Of a stretch of DNA of 64,000 bases, positions 1 through 11,900 are shown piece by piece. Positions within the stretch are counted from its first letter, which is position 1. Each line of letters starts with the position of its first letter. The position numbers and the translations under genes were made by a program. Under the pieces are notes generated by a model, which saw only the letters and a program-made list of their open reading frames with translations, was not told the origin of the DNA and did no database searches. The stretch spans positions 28,187,001-28,251,000 of the forward strand of contig JBAIAC010000014.1 of assembly GCA_037349315.1 (NCBI GenBank). Direction: 5' to 3'. This stretch comes from Chelydra serpentina. Its lineage: Eukaryota; Chordata; Testudines; Chelydridae.

Positions 1-28
1 ATGAGTATAACACAGTATGTTAAGTAGT

Positions 29-51
29 GGGGCGGGGGGGAGGGGAGGCGG
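29..51 (+). other. G-rich tract, possible G-quadruplex
   Basis: Several G runs are separated by single C or A bases on the plus strand, which fits the general G-quadruplex pattern. It sits in a purine-rich patch that ends near base 62. There is no gene next to it, so a role cannot be inferred. Confidence 0.4.
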
Positions 52-1429
52 AGAGGAGAGGAACTAGTATGTGACTTATGTAATTAGGGTTTTTAGTACA
101 CATGTTTGTGGTAAGCAAATTTAAATTGACCTTCTCCTGAATATTTGCTTGTATTAGGTGAACAATTAGATTGCCATGATCATTTGTAAAACTCAATCAG
201 ATAAATGTTCTGAGAAAGTGAACATAAAAAGGGCAGGAACACTGCCAAAGTGAATTCATTTAAAAATTCAAGTGGATATTCACATAAACTGCCATGCTTG
301 GAGTGTAATTCTGTACCTTTCTGGATTACCTTATGGTTAGACGACAAAATGGGGCTGACAGGAAGGCTGTGGAATGCTGACAGTAGAGAAAATCTGGTCC
401 TCCGTAAAGTATGGAACACGAACAAAATAGATTAGAAATTACTATGCAGCTACTTGATGCAGCATGCAGCTGGGAGAAGGGGGTGGCTTCTAATCTCTGT
501 CTTAAATCCTGCTAGCGAAGGCAATATGTTTAGCACTGAGGTGCTCTCCATATAGCAACTACATGGCCACTCCTGATATGTGTGATTGTAGCCAAAGTGG
601 TCAATTTAATGAAGTGAGGCTGCACAATGTCTTCATGATTTGGTGCAGGATGATCCGTTTTTGATGGTCACCAGATAGTTTTTAGAGATGGTTAGTGGTG
701 GTGCAGTGCAAGGGCTGTTACTATTGGTATGCAGGGGGTGCATCATACCAAGCAAGGAGTGATTTAGGTGGAACAAAGGAATCGGGTGTTACGAGTTTTG
801 AGCAAGGTGTTATTTTCCTTGAGGTCCTTTTTCTTTTCTTTTTTTAAGGCAACAAGGGAATCTCATTTGCTATTACATAAATAAGCAACTGCAGTGTGCT
901 TACTGCTGTACAGATAACATTTTACAGTAACAATCATTATCCTGTGGCATATAGTGATATATCTGCAAATGTTTTAATATAACAGCATCAGTGATATGAT
1001 GTGTGCGTGTGTTGGTTGGGGGGAATGATGGGTTGCAAAGGACTGTTCCTTGGGAGTCACACATTCTTGATTCTAGCATCAGTAACACCCCTTCATTCAC
1101 GTGAGGGCTGAAGAACCTCTTTCTGAAAGTATACAATGTCTGGAGTGCAAAAGATGGAGTGGCTGAATTCATGCACATGTGCTCATTTAGAACCTGGTCC
1201 AGTACCCATTTAATTCAATGGAATCCTTTCCATTGGCTTTTAATGAGTTTTGGATCAGATGCTAGAGCAAAATGCCCTATGTGCCCAGACAGTTTCTCCA
1301 GAGGAAATCTTGCTGTTATGGTATTTCAGTACAATCTATATTTTGTCATTGGTAGATCAGTATGCACAGTGGTCAAGTCAATTTTTGCACATCATATATT
1401 TGTCCTGCACAGTCAGAATCTTTTAACAA

Positions 1430-1450
1430 CCCCCCCCCCCCTTTTTTTTT
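1430..1450 (+). repeat. C12-T9 homopolymer junction
   Basis: Twelve C bases are followed directly by nine T bases. This is a slippage-prone low-complexity tract, and exact lengths from assembly should be treated with caution. Confidence 0.9.
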
Positions 1451-3960
1451 GGCACAGAAATCTGACTGCTAACCAGGAGCAGCTTCAAAAGCATGTAGTG
1501 GCACATACAATTTTGTATCTTAAGCATTGGTTACCTGCTAGAGGAGGTTCAACACGTCTGTGGCAAGTAGCATTTTGTTAGCAATCTTGTGTTACCTTAA
1601 ACACAAGGAAAGTGTTCAGTAGCAGTCAGCTTGGTAAAAGTGGATGCTTTTATCTACTGTACATGTAACTGAAGGACTCCCCACTCCACCCCCACTCCAC
1701 TGTCTGTGTGCATGGTATTTCTACTATCCTTCATTTACTATTAGTCCACTTTCCACTCTCACCATGGATTCAGGTACATTTTTAGCGTAGTGTCATTGAG
1801 TTTATGTGCTGATGACAATGTGTTAGAGATATGAGGTGAGTGTAGTTTTTCTGTTTTTCTGTCTGAGTAGCTAATGAGGAGAGTGAACTAGAGTCTGCTC
1901 TAGACCCAATGTGTTGGTTCCATTGTGATTATTCCTCCTGCCTTTATCTATGCTCGGGTTAGGGCAGCTCTAGTGCTACTTTATTTTATACTTCCCCTTA
2001 TGGAAGCTTTTTGCCACAGCAACATAAATATTTGTGTCCAAGCATCCAGCTCATACTCACTTTATTTTTGAGCACACCTCCTTTACATGTCTCTACTGTC
2101 ACTTCTGTTTTGTGACACAACTAGACTTGTGCAAAATAAATATTGCTTTTTTTCATATGCTGTGCTCTCCTCCCTTGTATATCCCTCTCTTATCATTGCC
2201 TTCTGCACATCTCTCTATTGACCCACAGCACAGGAGAGGATCTGACTCATAATCTTCCTGTCTGTATACATTCCTTTTGCTGCTGGATGGAAAAAAAAAG
2301 CCTGGATGGCAAAACATATTGAAATGATGCCTAGTTTTATGATAGCTTCTGTTAAAAAAGGAATGAATTACTGTAAACTCATAACACCACTTAAAATTCA
2401 TGTTATGACTCATCAATTACCAAGTTTTAATAGATTAAAATAAGAGGTTGAAATTGAAAAGTGAAAGAAAATTTAGCTGCAGTCATTGAGACTTTTCTTA
2501 TGCCTTATCCTTTTATTTTACTGCACAGAACTTTCGTTCTTTTTTTTTCCCCAGCAGGCAGGGATGTTTAAGGACAATTTCCTTTTTAACATTATCTGTG
2601 AAAAGCAAACATTATCTTAGTTGCTAGGAGACAACTATTTGTTTCTCTAATGAGAGATCACTATACCTGTTTTTGGTAAGATGCTCCAGTTATATATCTT
2701 TGCTATTACATTTATTATCCTGAGATTTAAAACATATATAAGCTTTTATGTAACATTACAAATCCATAACTTTAAGCTTTAAGAAAACAACAATTTTTAA
2801 CAAGAATTTCAGTAACTGTTAATTGTTCAGACTTGTTTACTTTTTTAGATCTATGCACAAAGAACATTTCAATCAGATGATGGTGTGTTTTGAGGAAAAA
2901 AAATCAAGGAAGATGGAGATGAGTCTTTGCATTGTTACTTTACTTCATGCCTGAGCAACCCCACAGACCTGAGGCCCGTATGGGTTTTATTTCCTTTGAT
3001 ATACTTCTGTATCAAAGATCATAATGTAGGAACCAACCATATGGGAGATTCAGGTTTAAGACTTGCATCAGGTCTCTTATTCCTTGGTCTCTGTACAGTG
3101 TGCTAAGCTCTTGGCTAAGTGATGAATGATTGATGTAGTTCAATATCGTCCAGAGTTAAAAAGCTCCGCTGGTGGACTGTGAATCTCATCTTGTCCTCTT
3201 CAGGCAGCAGGAGTGTTGTCAGACCATGTTTTACTGAGGTTGCATTTGAATGGGTATTGTATGATAAGGGCTTAACAGAGAATATTTAGGATCTGCAGTT
3301 CTTTTTTAGGAACATAGAAAAATCCTCGCCCTGAACCAGAATGTAGCAAAGGACTCTACATTCCTTTAGTGCTATGTTTTGATATTCTGTTTGCATGTTT
3401 AACCCTATTGGTTCAAGGCAAGAACTCCATTTTTACTTTTTATTCTTTTATTTTACTAACTGGTTTTGTAGTACTTCAGCAAATGATTTATTATAGCTGC
3501 AAGCATATCAATTTTGATGCATCAGTACATCTTATGGTATGCTTGTAAAACCACCTGTCACATTCAAGAAGGGATGTCAGTGCTATAAGACTAGCTACCT
3601 CTGGTTTTGCATGATAATCAAAAGATGTGTTAACTGCCAGCATTGTCAGATCAAAGTAATCTAAAGACGACCCCTTTATATTGGATACCGGTATGAATAA
3701 TATAACTATGCATTACAGATGCCAGGGTTTTTGAAGATTTTCAAAGTATATAACATACAGTTGCACATCTTTCATCTGTTGTTCATATTGGGTACAGATA
3801 ACAGATGGTACTTGGTCTATGAAGCTTTCTATGTTCATTACATGAGACATTACTAGCTTCGTAAAATTTTCTCACTTTTGTTTGCTCAGTCTTGCTGACT
3901 GATTACATCATTTCATAATAAAGTTCAAAACTTTATAATTATCACCCTGATGATTTCCGT

Positions 3961-4015
3961 CTGCTGGGCCAGAACTGCAGCTGATGTAAATCAGTGTAAC
4001 TTCATTTACTTTACT
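3961..4015 (+). repeat. Short copy of an ancient amniote dispersed motif
   Basis: The run contains a ctgatgtaaatcagtgtaac core, resembling a family dispersed in reptile and bird DNA in which 'gctggtgtaaatcag' precedes an 'attgacttca' centre. Only one arm is recognisable. The call is from memory of the motif, so it is weak. Confidence 0.3.
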
Positions 4016-4504
4016 TTGCTTTGCTATTTCTTATATATTTGGCTTTGGTTCTTGCAAATAGCATTCTATTAAATTTACAATAGTGTATCATATTGTACAC
4101 AGACATTCATCAGACTAAATGGTTTTGTAGTTAGCTGGCCAAATACAATGACTGGTCTTACATTGCCACTGAATGAAGTCAATGGAAAAACACCTAGTTT
4201 GACCCCATATGTTCCACTTAAAGTGGCATAACTTTGGTAATGGAGATGTGAGGATCCACAGGGCTTGATCATGGGTTTGGTGATCCCTGAGTAACTGCTG
4301 CATCCACACCACCACCCAACAGCTCGTGCAGAGTATTTGTCAATGGGCTGAGAATCTTGTGGGGCCAAGCACGACAGGATGTACTGCCCACCAACTGGCA
4401 GTGCTCTCAGGGTCCCTGATTAGTCCAGGAATACTACTTAAGCCTGGAGGGGACATCTAGAAGTTGTCTGCACCTAAATGCATCCCAGCTGGCTGTTTGA
4501 CAGA

Positions 4505-4665
4505 CCCTGCTCCTTTGTGCTGCCCTGGTTACTGGCTTCCTGACCCTGGTTCTGACTCTCAACCCTGGATTCCAATTCTGGCTCTCACCCTCAGCACTGG
4601 CCCTACCCACTAGCCCTGACTCTGGCTCCACCTATTAGTCCTGACTGCCTAGACCCTGGCCATGA
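4505..4665. repeat. CT-rich imperfect tandem (ccctggttctgactct-like)
   Basis: Short units of the type 'ctgaccctgg / ctgactctgg / ccctggttctgactct' recur irregularly here, with a CCT/TGAC bias unlike the AT-rich flanks. It may belong to a larger retroelement covering about 4365-4735, but no termini or target duplication were seen, so only the tandem character is called. Confidence 0.4.
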
Positions 4666-5346
4666 CAGAGGCTTTGAAGCACCCTTTCTAAATAGCCAGT
4701 ACCTGAAATACAATGTTAAAACAGGAATAAACTCTGACTTCCGGTTGCAAAAAATACTGGATTCGGTATGGATGTTGTGTGCCAGCTACAATATATTAAT
4801 ATTGATTATTTTTATAGTGTCTGCAAGTATGCTAGGAGCTCCACATGCATAAAACAAGGCAGGTCCATCCTGAAGCACTTGTGGTCTTAAAGAACTGGTG
4901 AGAGCCATGTGAAAAAGGGCCATGTTATTCCATAGAAATAAAGTGATAGTTGAAGTTTGGTTCCTCTTGTAAGATCAACAGATTTTTGTTAACTTAAAAA
5001 GATATTGGTTTACTCTAGCAAATGTTTTGTATTAGTGGCAGCACGGTGTCATTTTGTTTAGTAAATTGCAAAGATAAACAATGTGGCTGAGGTACCCAAA
5101 AAAGAGATTCTCTCACTCACCTTCTCTTTCTAATGTCCTGGGGCCAACACTGCTAGAACAACAGTCCATACGGAGATAAACAAAACCTGGGACATTATGA
5201 ATGTTTTCTCTTCTGTAGAGCTGGAGGGTTTGTGGAGCAGAGCAGTGTAGTGTATAATATTTGGGTAATTTCTTTTTCAATAGCCCTGTGAACCCTGAAG
5301 TGGTGTCTATGGTATATGTTTTGAAACCAGATAAAACAGCAGTGTG

Positions 5347-6390
5347 CAGTCCTGGATTAAATATTTTTGGTCCTGTGCACTATGGAAATTGGTCCTTCAA
5401 CCACTGCCACTCAAATTGGGCCTGATCACCTAAACCTTTGATTTATGTGTCCCCAATTAGTAATTTAAAAATGAGGACTAAAACCACACGGAATTCTTTA
5501 AAGTTCAAGCATCTAGGGCAGTTACAGAGAATTTAGTGGTGGTGTGTGAATGACTCAATAAATGATGCAATTTAAAACTTTGCTTCACTAACTTTTATAT
5601 TAAATAAACAGGCATTACAATATAAAAAGCTGCATTTATACTCTCGTACACTGCAACATAACCATACACTGCATTTATACTAATCTTCTAAGGTGAAATT
5701 AATGGGTGTTTCTAAAATGAAGAGAATGTCTGTAATTCATTTTCTAATGGTGCTTTTATGGTGGATGGGCATGCCTAATCTAAAATTAACATGCTACCAT
5801 TTTATAATTAATTTTATAAATTGATTAATGAGCGTTAAATCCACCTTTTTTACCAGAATTAAATATTTTTTTTACTTTGTCACGGGATATTTAACACTAA
5901 GTATTGTCTTAATTAACATCTGCATAAATCCCATACCAATAACTATCAATATAGACAGTGTTTTCAAAAATGTTAAAATTTTATCTAAAATATTAATTGA
6001 TATCTACCTTGCCTCTGAATTGTCTCACTTCACTTTACTCATAGTTGACTAGGCCTCACTCAGCAACCCCTGGATCAGCTCTCCACTCCCATCCCAGGCT
6101 AGGGCAGCTCCTCGTGATCTGGCTGGCCGGTTGGTCCCATCACCTGCCCTGCACTCCCTCAGCGTAGGCTAAATGTGAGTGAGTGGTGTTTCCATATCAC
6201 AATGTCACCCACTCAAATTTGGCCTGGCCACCCCAACCCCCAAGTTGTGATAGTGGAGGTTACCAGAACAAACCTGAGTGGCACTGCAATTCCACACAGC
6301 AGGTTACAATTTCACTCACTCAAATTTGTATTGGCCACCCCTCCTGAGATGGGGGTCCTGTTTAAGTGCAGATTGGTTAATCCAGGCCTG
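5347..6390. mobile_element. Non-autonomous hAT-like DNA transposon
   Basis: The left end begins CAGTCCTGGATTAA and the right end, read in reverse, begins CAGGCCTGGATTAA, giving 14-bp terminal inverted repeats with one mismatch. The 8 bases outside are GCAGTGTG on the left (5339-5346) and GCCGTGTG on the right (6391-6398), a 7/8 match that fits the 8-bp duplication of hAT elements. The interior has an AT-rich core (about 5560-6050) and a more GC-rich right part in which an actcaaattt-ggcc phrase recurs. No transposase frame is visible, so it would have depended on an enzyme encoded elsewhere. Confidence 0.72.
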
Positions 6391-7253
6391 GCCGTGTGTA
6401 TCGTCAGACCCTTGTATTTACTAACTACGCACATTTATTATTTGGACCCCATTGTGCCTGTGTAGTTCCTTCACACTAAGTTTATTGTGTAAAGAGCAAA
6501 AGTCACAACGGCTGGGAAAAGAAAATAAGAGACAAAACACTAGAAAATCTCCTGATAGGAATTAGACACAGGTGTGCAAAAAAGGATAGTCAAATCTAGT
6601 GTTTGCAGTAGCAATCTGTGAGTCAAAAGAACTACAGCTGACTTTGTACTTCAGTTTACTCATTTGTGATTAATAGTAATCTTACTGAGCTCCCAGTTCA
6701 GCAACATTCTTATGCTTAAAGGAAGGCGTGTACTTATGACTAATCCCATTGACTTCAAAAAGGCACACATGAAAGTACGGTCCTGAATCAGGACCTGGGG
6801 GCTGAGAGGTTTTGAGTGCCTTTGACACTTTGCAGGATCAGGTCCTATGCTACTGCCTTTTTTCCCTGCTGTTTCTTCTCTCATCTCTTGCTCTTTCTGG
6901 TGTGTTGCTGCTCCTTTACCCCAGGAGGTCAGCAATTACCTCAGCAGATATATGAACTCATACCTGTTCCCACCACACTGAGGAATGACTTCTATTCCTC
7001 AGCACCCATTCATAACCCTGAGGTGTGAATGTCAAAGCATAATTAGACCATTTAATGCTAACATGCACAGACATTTTCTTTTTTGTTTTTATTTAAAAAA
7101 TAAAATAAGGAAATTAAAATTAAATCATTGCAGTGCTACTGTTAAATATTTAATCACTAAAAGATGGGAAAAGAAAAAATGGGTTCTCACTGTAGCATTA
7201 ATTCACTCATATTTTTCATATTTTATGTTGAACTCTTCTTGAACATATCTCAG
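6391..7253. other. Stretch without a recognisable gene
   Basis: Nothing beyond short chance frames is seen. An 'attgacttca' motif of the dispersed type occurs near 6748. Confidence 0.6.
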
Positions 7254-7278
7254 GACTATTACCCCATCCTCAACCTCG

Positions 7279-7509
7279 ATGATCTGTACTGCTTTAGAAA
7301 CTGTTGATCATTCTCTCCATCTCCAAATCCTATACTTCCTTTGCATTCTTGATGCTGTCCTCTACTGGTGCTCTTCCTGTTTCTCCACCTATTCATTTAG
7401 TGTCCCTCTTAGTGAATCCTCCTTTCTCCCAGTCTCTAAGGCCTTACTTGACTCCATCCTTGACCCAATCCTTTTTTCCCTATGCACCATTTATCATCCA
7501 CTCACATAG
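7279..7509 (+). pseudogene. L2 reverse-transcriptase remnant
   Basis: The frame carries ETVDHSLHLQILYFL near its start and LDSILDPILFSLC near its end, in the order of the DTVDHSLLLQ and GSVLGPLLF blocks of L2 reverse transcriptase. The catalytic aspartate block is not found downstream in frame. The 76-codon frame overlaps another open frame offset by one base, as expected for a decayed copy with small indels. It lies inside the L2 fragment and is not a host gene. Confidence 0.65.
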
Positions 7510-8329
7510 GTTCAACCACTGGGTTTGCACTAACATTTTGCAGACCCCCCTTGCCATTCATGACGTGTATTAAATCTCTTGTGTCAGCTTCTCTCTGACA
7601 TTTTCTCCTGTATGTCCTGTTGGCAGCTTAAACTTAATATGGCCAAAATGAATTTCTGATATTTCTTACCAAGTATTCCTGTTTCCCAACAATCTTGGTC
7701 ACTGTACAACACTATCATCCTTCTTATAGCTCAGACCCATAGGTTGGAGACATCACTGATGCTTCTCTGCCTTATACATCCACGCAAAGTCCAAATATTA
7801 ATACCATTTTCCAGTATATCATTTTGGATATCCAATATTTCCTTAGCATTGACACTGATAATACCTTTGTTCAGGCCTTCTTCATTTCCTGTCTTGACTG
7901 CTGTGACTTTCTCCTCCTTGGAATCCTTGAAAAACTCCTTGCTCCCCTATGATCCACTCAAAATGCAGTATTGACATCTTTGCATATCACTCTGTCCATG
8001 ATATCCCAGGTATAAATCCTTCTACTGGCTCTCCATTTTTTACTGTATCATATTTTAGAATCCTGTCCTCACCTTCAGGGCTCTTCACAATTTCCCCCCA
8101 CCTTACTTAACTGCCATTGTCTCATATTTCTGCTAAATATGACAGCTGTAAAAGCCCATTTTCTGCTTATTCCACAAATATCTGTGCTTTCCTCCATGCT
8201 ACCCTTTATATAAGGAAATCCTTCCCTGAATTAAACCAAAAGACCACCGCCTTTTACCTCTCAGAACTCACTTTGCTGTGCTGCAATCAGCCAACCAATG
8301 ATGGTTAGGTTGCAAAACAGTCAGAGAAC

Positions 8330-8703
8330 AGGAGTACTTGTGGCACCTTAGAGACTAACAAATTTATTTGAGCATGAGCTTTCGTGGGCTACAGTCCACT
8401 TCATCGGATGCATAGAATGGAACATATAGTAAGAAGATATTTATACATACAGCGAAACATGAAAAGGTGGAAGTACCCATACCTAATTAATTAAGAGGAA
8501 TTATTATCAGCAGGGGAAAAAAACGTTTGAAGTGATAATCAAGATGGCCCATTTCGGACAGTTGACACAAAGGTGTGAGGATACTTAACTAGGGGAAATA
8601 GATTCAGTTAGTATAATGACCAAGCCACTCCCATTATATCACTCGGTCATTATACTCCTGTTCTTTTTGCTGACACAGACTAACACAGCTGCTACTCTGA
8701 AAC
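8330..8703. mobile_element. Retroposed repeat with internal inversion, possibly Penelope-like
   Basis: The insert is flanked by perfect 12-bp copies of CAGTCAGAGAAC (8318-8329 and 8704-8715). It begins 'aggagtacttgtggcacc' and ends 'gctactctgaaac', both hallmarks of a repeat very common in turtles. In the usual arrangement these two modules sit side by side in the same orientation. Here the last ~49 bases (8655-8703) run opposite to the first part, with gaacaggag (8326-8334) and ctcctgttc (8655-8663) as inverted junction copies. That is the form expected from a 5' inversion during target-primed reverse transcription. No poly(A) tail is present. The Penelope-like assignment is tentative; a SINE or other non-LTR origin is possible. 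Confidence 0.75.
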
Positions 8704-8960
8704 CAGTCAGAGAACTGTGATTTTACTGATTTAATTTAAAAGATTTCAGGAGATTTGGAACAATCAAGTGCACAATTGTGATGCTATATAACCACTTGAA
8801 TTTATGTTCACAACCCTGGTCTTCCCTTTTCCCTTCCCTCCTCTTGTTTGTTTCAGTCTTTTTCTTGCATCTTGTTTCAAATTCTGATGTAAATTCTTCA
8901 CAGCAGGGACTGTTGCCCATGTGTTCTATTGCATTCTGTGCCATAGGAACTTTGATCCAA

Positions 8961-11900
8961 AACAAGCCTTTCTGATGCCACCACAATACAAAAAATGTCA
9001 ATGGGCTGTATTCTGATCTCACTTTGATCAATATACATTTGAAATAACTCAACGGAGGGTTGATTTTGTCTGTGTATGTGTTCAAATGCATATCGTTCTA
9101 TGGCATTAAGTGATTCAGTGATTTAGTAATTCTTTGTTTTGAAGAAGAGATTTCAAGTACATACTTTAGATAACCCCTGACTTTGTTTACCCGGTCTCTT
9201 TAAGCAGCATCCTTTATTGCATCTGATGGAAAAGTTAACAGCTGTGGAAAAATAGCGCTTATAATGTTTTATTTTCCAAGAAGATGTTTGTTGTATTTAT
9301 CACAAGAAGGATGTAATTTGTTATGAAGAAATAGTCTGTGGGTCTGAATAAAAGATTTAATACTGCATCCAAAATTCCCTCATTATCTTTGGTAGGAAAC
9401 TGGAAATATTATATTGTTTATAGACAGATATTGGCCAATTTTATTCCAAGTTATTGCTTACATCTCAAGTACCTATGCTTGTACATTTTGTACAGCAGCT
9501 CCTGGTTATGCATTTGTCAAAGGTACAGTACTGTACCTGGGTTGAGTATCTTAGTCTTCAGCTGATTAAAAAGATGTCATGCCACACAAAGGGAAGGAAT
9601 AAAATGGGAGATGTTTCTTTTCTTCCTGTTTTGAAAAGCATTGGCACGACAACCATGGTGTTTAATAGCATAATTCTTGGAAGTATAATGATGCGTTACA
9701 TTTCAGTGGTTCAGAAAATAATAGAACGCTGATGCTGCTGATTAACACCATCTCATATTAACAACATCTAATTAACTTTCATTTTAAGCTTTTCAGCTGG
9801 GTTATATGATCTTTGCATAAATTTCAGCTCAGTAAAAATGGGGCCTGTGTGTTGTTCATTTTTGCCCTTTAATTTCTATTAGTAGTAATAAATATGTTTG
9901 CTTGAGGGGGTGCTTATTTTGTATAATATCCTGATGCCATCCCTTGCCTGGTTTTTTTTTTTTTTTGTTTTTTTTTAGATGTGCTAATAGGATGTTTGGC
10001 ATAAAAGTAGCTGGCAGCTTGTATTTTCACTGGGAAGGCTTCAGCAATTTGTTAGTATAACCCAAAACAGATGTAAAGGATTTGCTACGTATTAGAACAA
10101 GAATAAAATTTTTACCACACTCTAAATCCAAATATGCTAATGGAACACAGAGTTAAATAGCTTCGTTAGAACAGTTAAACACGGAAACACGTCATTTCTT
10201 TAGATCGCAGTTACGCAAAAGTAGGTTCACTAACATGACTGTTTTGAACATGTGGAAATATTTGTGTTTTGGTTCTGCTCGGTGCTTTATGATGTGTGTA
10301 GGTCTAAAGAACCAAAAGAAAATTGATTTAAGAAAAATATAGTTTGTGCATTTGGAATTTAACTTTATGAATATAGAGGACTGAGGATCTGGTAATTCTG
10401 AAAGTTTGTTTAATTAATCTGAGTAAACACTCTGATTTTTCTCCTCTGTTTGGGCCTTTTCCCCTACATAATTATCCATGGGCCTTTACAATACTATAGA
10501 GTGCTTATGTGTGCCAGTCTATAGTGGTACAAGTGGTGTATTACAGAAAGATCATAAATATGACAAAATACATTCTAGCTGTGAAATTCTGGCACTATGG
10601 AAGTTGATGGCAAAATTCTCATTGACTTCAGTAGTACCAGTATTTCACCACAAGTTTGCAGGAAATTACCCATAGAAGAGTTGATTGAAAATTGATAGGT
10701 AAGATGCTTGACCATCTGCACTTCAAGCAAAATTCTGCCCTCAGTTATATGGTGGATCTTGACTACAATATCCTTCTTTGCTTACATGTGCAAAGCTATT
10801 TGCATCATAAGTAAAAGGGAAAGCTACACATGTAGAAAGAGAGGACACTAGAGTTGAGATCTGCCCTGGGGATCAGAGAGCAGAATTTTGCTTTATGCAA
10901 CAATACTAATGGCGAGTAACTTCTATTCTTCACTTCACTGGCTTAAGGGAGAGTGATAAAACTTCTGACATATCCTATTTTTTCAATCTGAAGATCACAT
11001 TCATCTATTTTTAAAAAAATAGTATGTTTCTTTAATCAAGTGTCTGAGGCAGCATATGCTAAGATCACTGGGCTAAATGAGTTACTATGCTTAAAACTTT
11101 TCAAATACAATTTTGGGGAGTCCTTTATCACAGAGACCTGTCACATACTGCCAGCCAATATGTTAAATTGCATCTTAACACATCAGTCTCCTTAACAAAT
11201 TATTATACATATTGATACAGACTGAGTCTTGAAAAGGAAATAATTTATTCATAATATCTATTGAGTAATTCCACCAATTTCAAGATGAGTACTTGCCTGA
11301 CAAAGCAGCTCAGGATTTGTCCCAGAATCTGTCTGATTGTAACAAATTAGGAAAAGTGGATGCTGGCAATGATATTGAGGAGAAGGTGGGTAGAATATTA
11401 CAGACCAAGCCTTGATATTTTGTGTTTTCAATAAGCTGTATCACTACAGTCAGGCTCACTATATGTCATTGTAACAGCTTGGCTGTTCCTCTGCAATAGG
11501 TGGCCCAGTGATAGTAAGAAAACTCAATTAGAAAGCATTTTAAAGAGAGAATGAATGAAGGAAGAGAAGGATAAAATTGAAATGAAAAATGGAATACAAA
11601 GGAAAACAAGGTAGAAGGTGAAAATTCTACAGAAAGAGAAGCTACAATGTATAGGGAAATGGAATAGAAAGTAAGGGAGGGATGAAGAGGAAAAAAGAAA
11701 AAATGTAAACCATGATAAATCACTTTAAGTACAAGTTCTACAAGAAAAGTGCTCATCCCAAAGATATTTTCAATAAGGATCTTTTGAGAATCACTAATTC
11801 CTCAGCAATTTCAATTCAGTTGCATCTTAGTACCATTGTCGAAATAAAATTAATGGTATTCTTAACTTTATTTTCAACCAAAAGGGGGGAAAAAAGATTA

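Larger units (their letters stand above)
1..5346. other. Stretch without a recognisable gene
   Basis: No host exon or known repeat could be supported over most of this stretch. Open frames are short, and the longest (140 codons at 1159-1581) runs through a C12/T9 homopolymer. A G-rich tract lies near the left edge, a CT-rich imperfect tandem lies at 4505-4665, and a short copy of an amniote dispersed motif lies near 3965. The base composition is AT-rich and irregular, as in intergenic or intronic vertebrate DNA. Confidence 0.6.
7254..8960 (+). mobile_element. L2 LINE fragment, plus strand, interrupted
   Basis: This pyrimidine-rich stretch matches L2 in order. A reverse-transcriptase piece at about 7279-7509 reads T-VDHS-LLQ-like, then ..DSILDPILF.. 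corresponding to the GSVLGPLLF block. The 'cttctactggctctccatt' phrase near 8017 and a C-rich 3' part follow. The tail near 8890-8945 has the 'cagcagggactgt...' phrase of L2 3' regions. Frames are broken many times, so this is an old dead copy. It is split at 8330-8703 by a later insertion with a 12-bp target duplication. The 5' part of the element is missing. Boundaries are approximate and family assignment is by recognition, not alignment. Confidence 0.72.

Noticed and set aside
1159..1581. 140-codon plus-strand frame
   Set aside because: It crosses a C12/T9 homopolymer whose exact length decides the frame, and has no recognisable domain.
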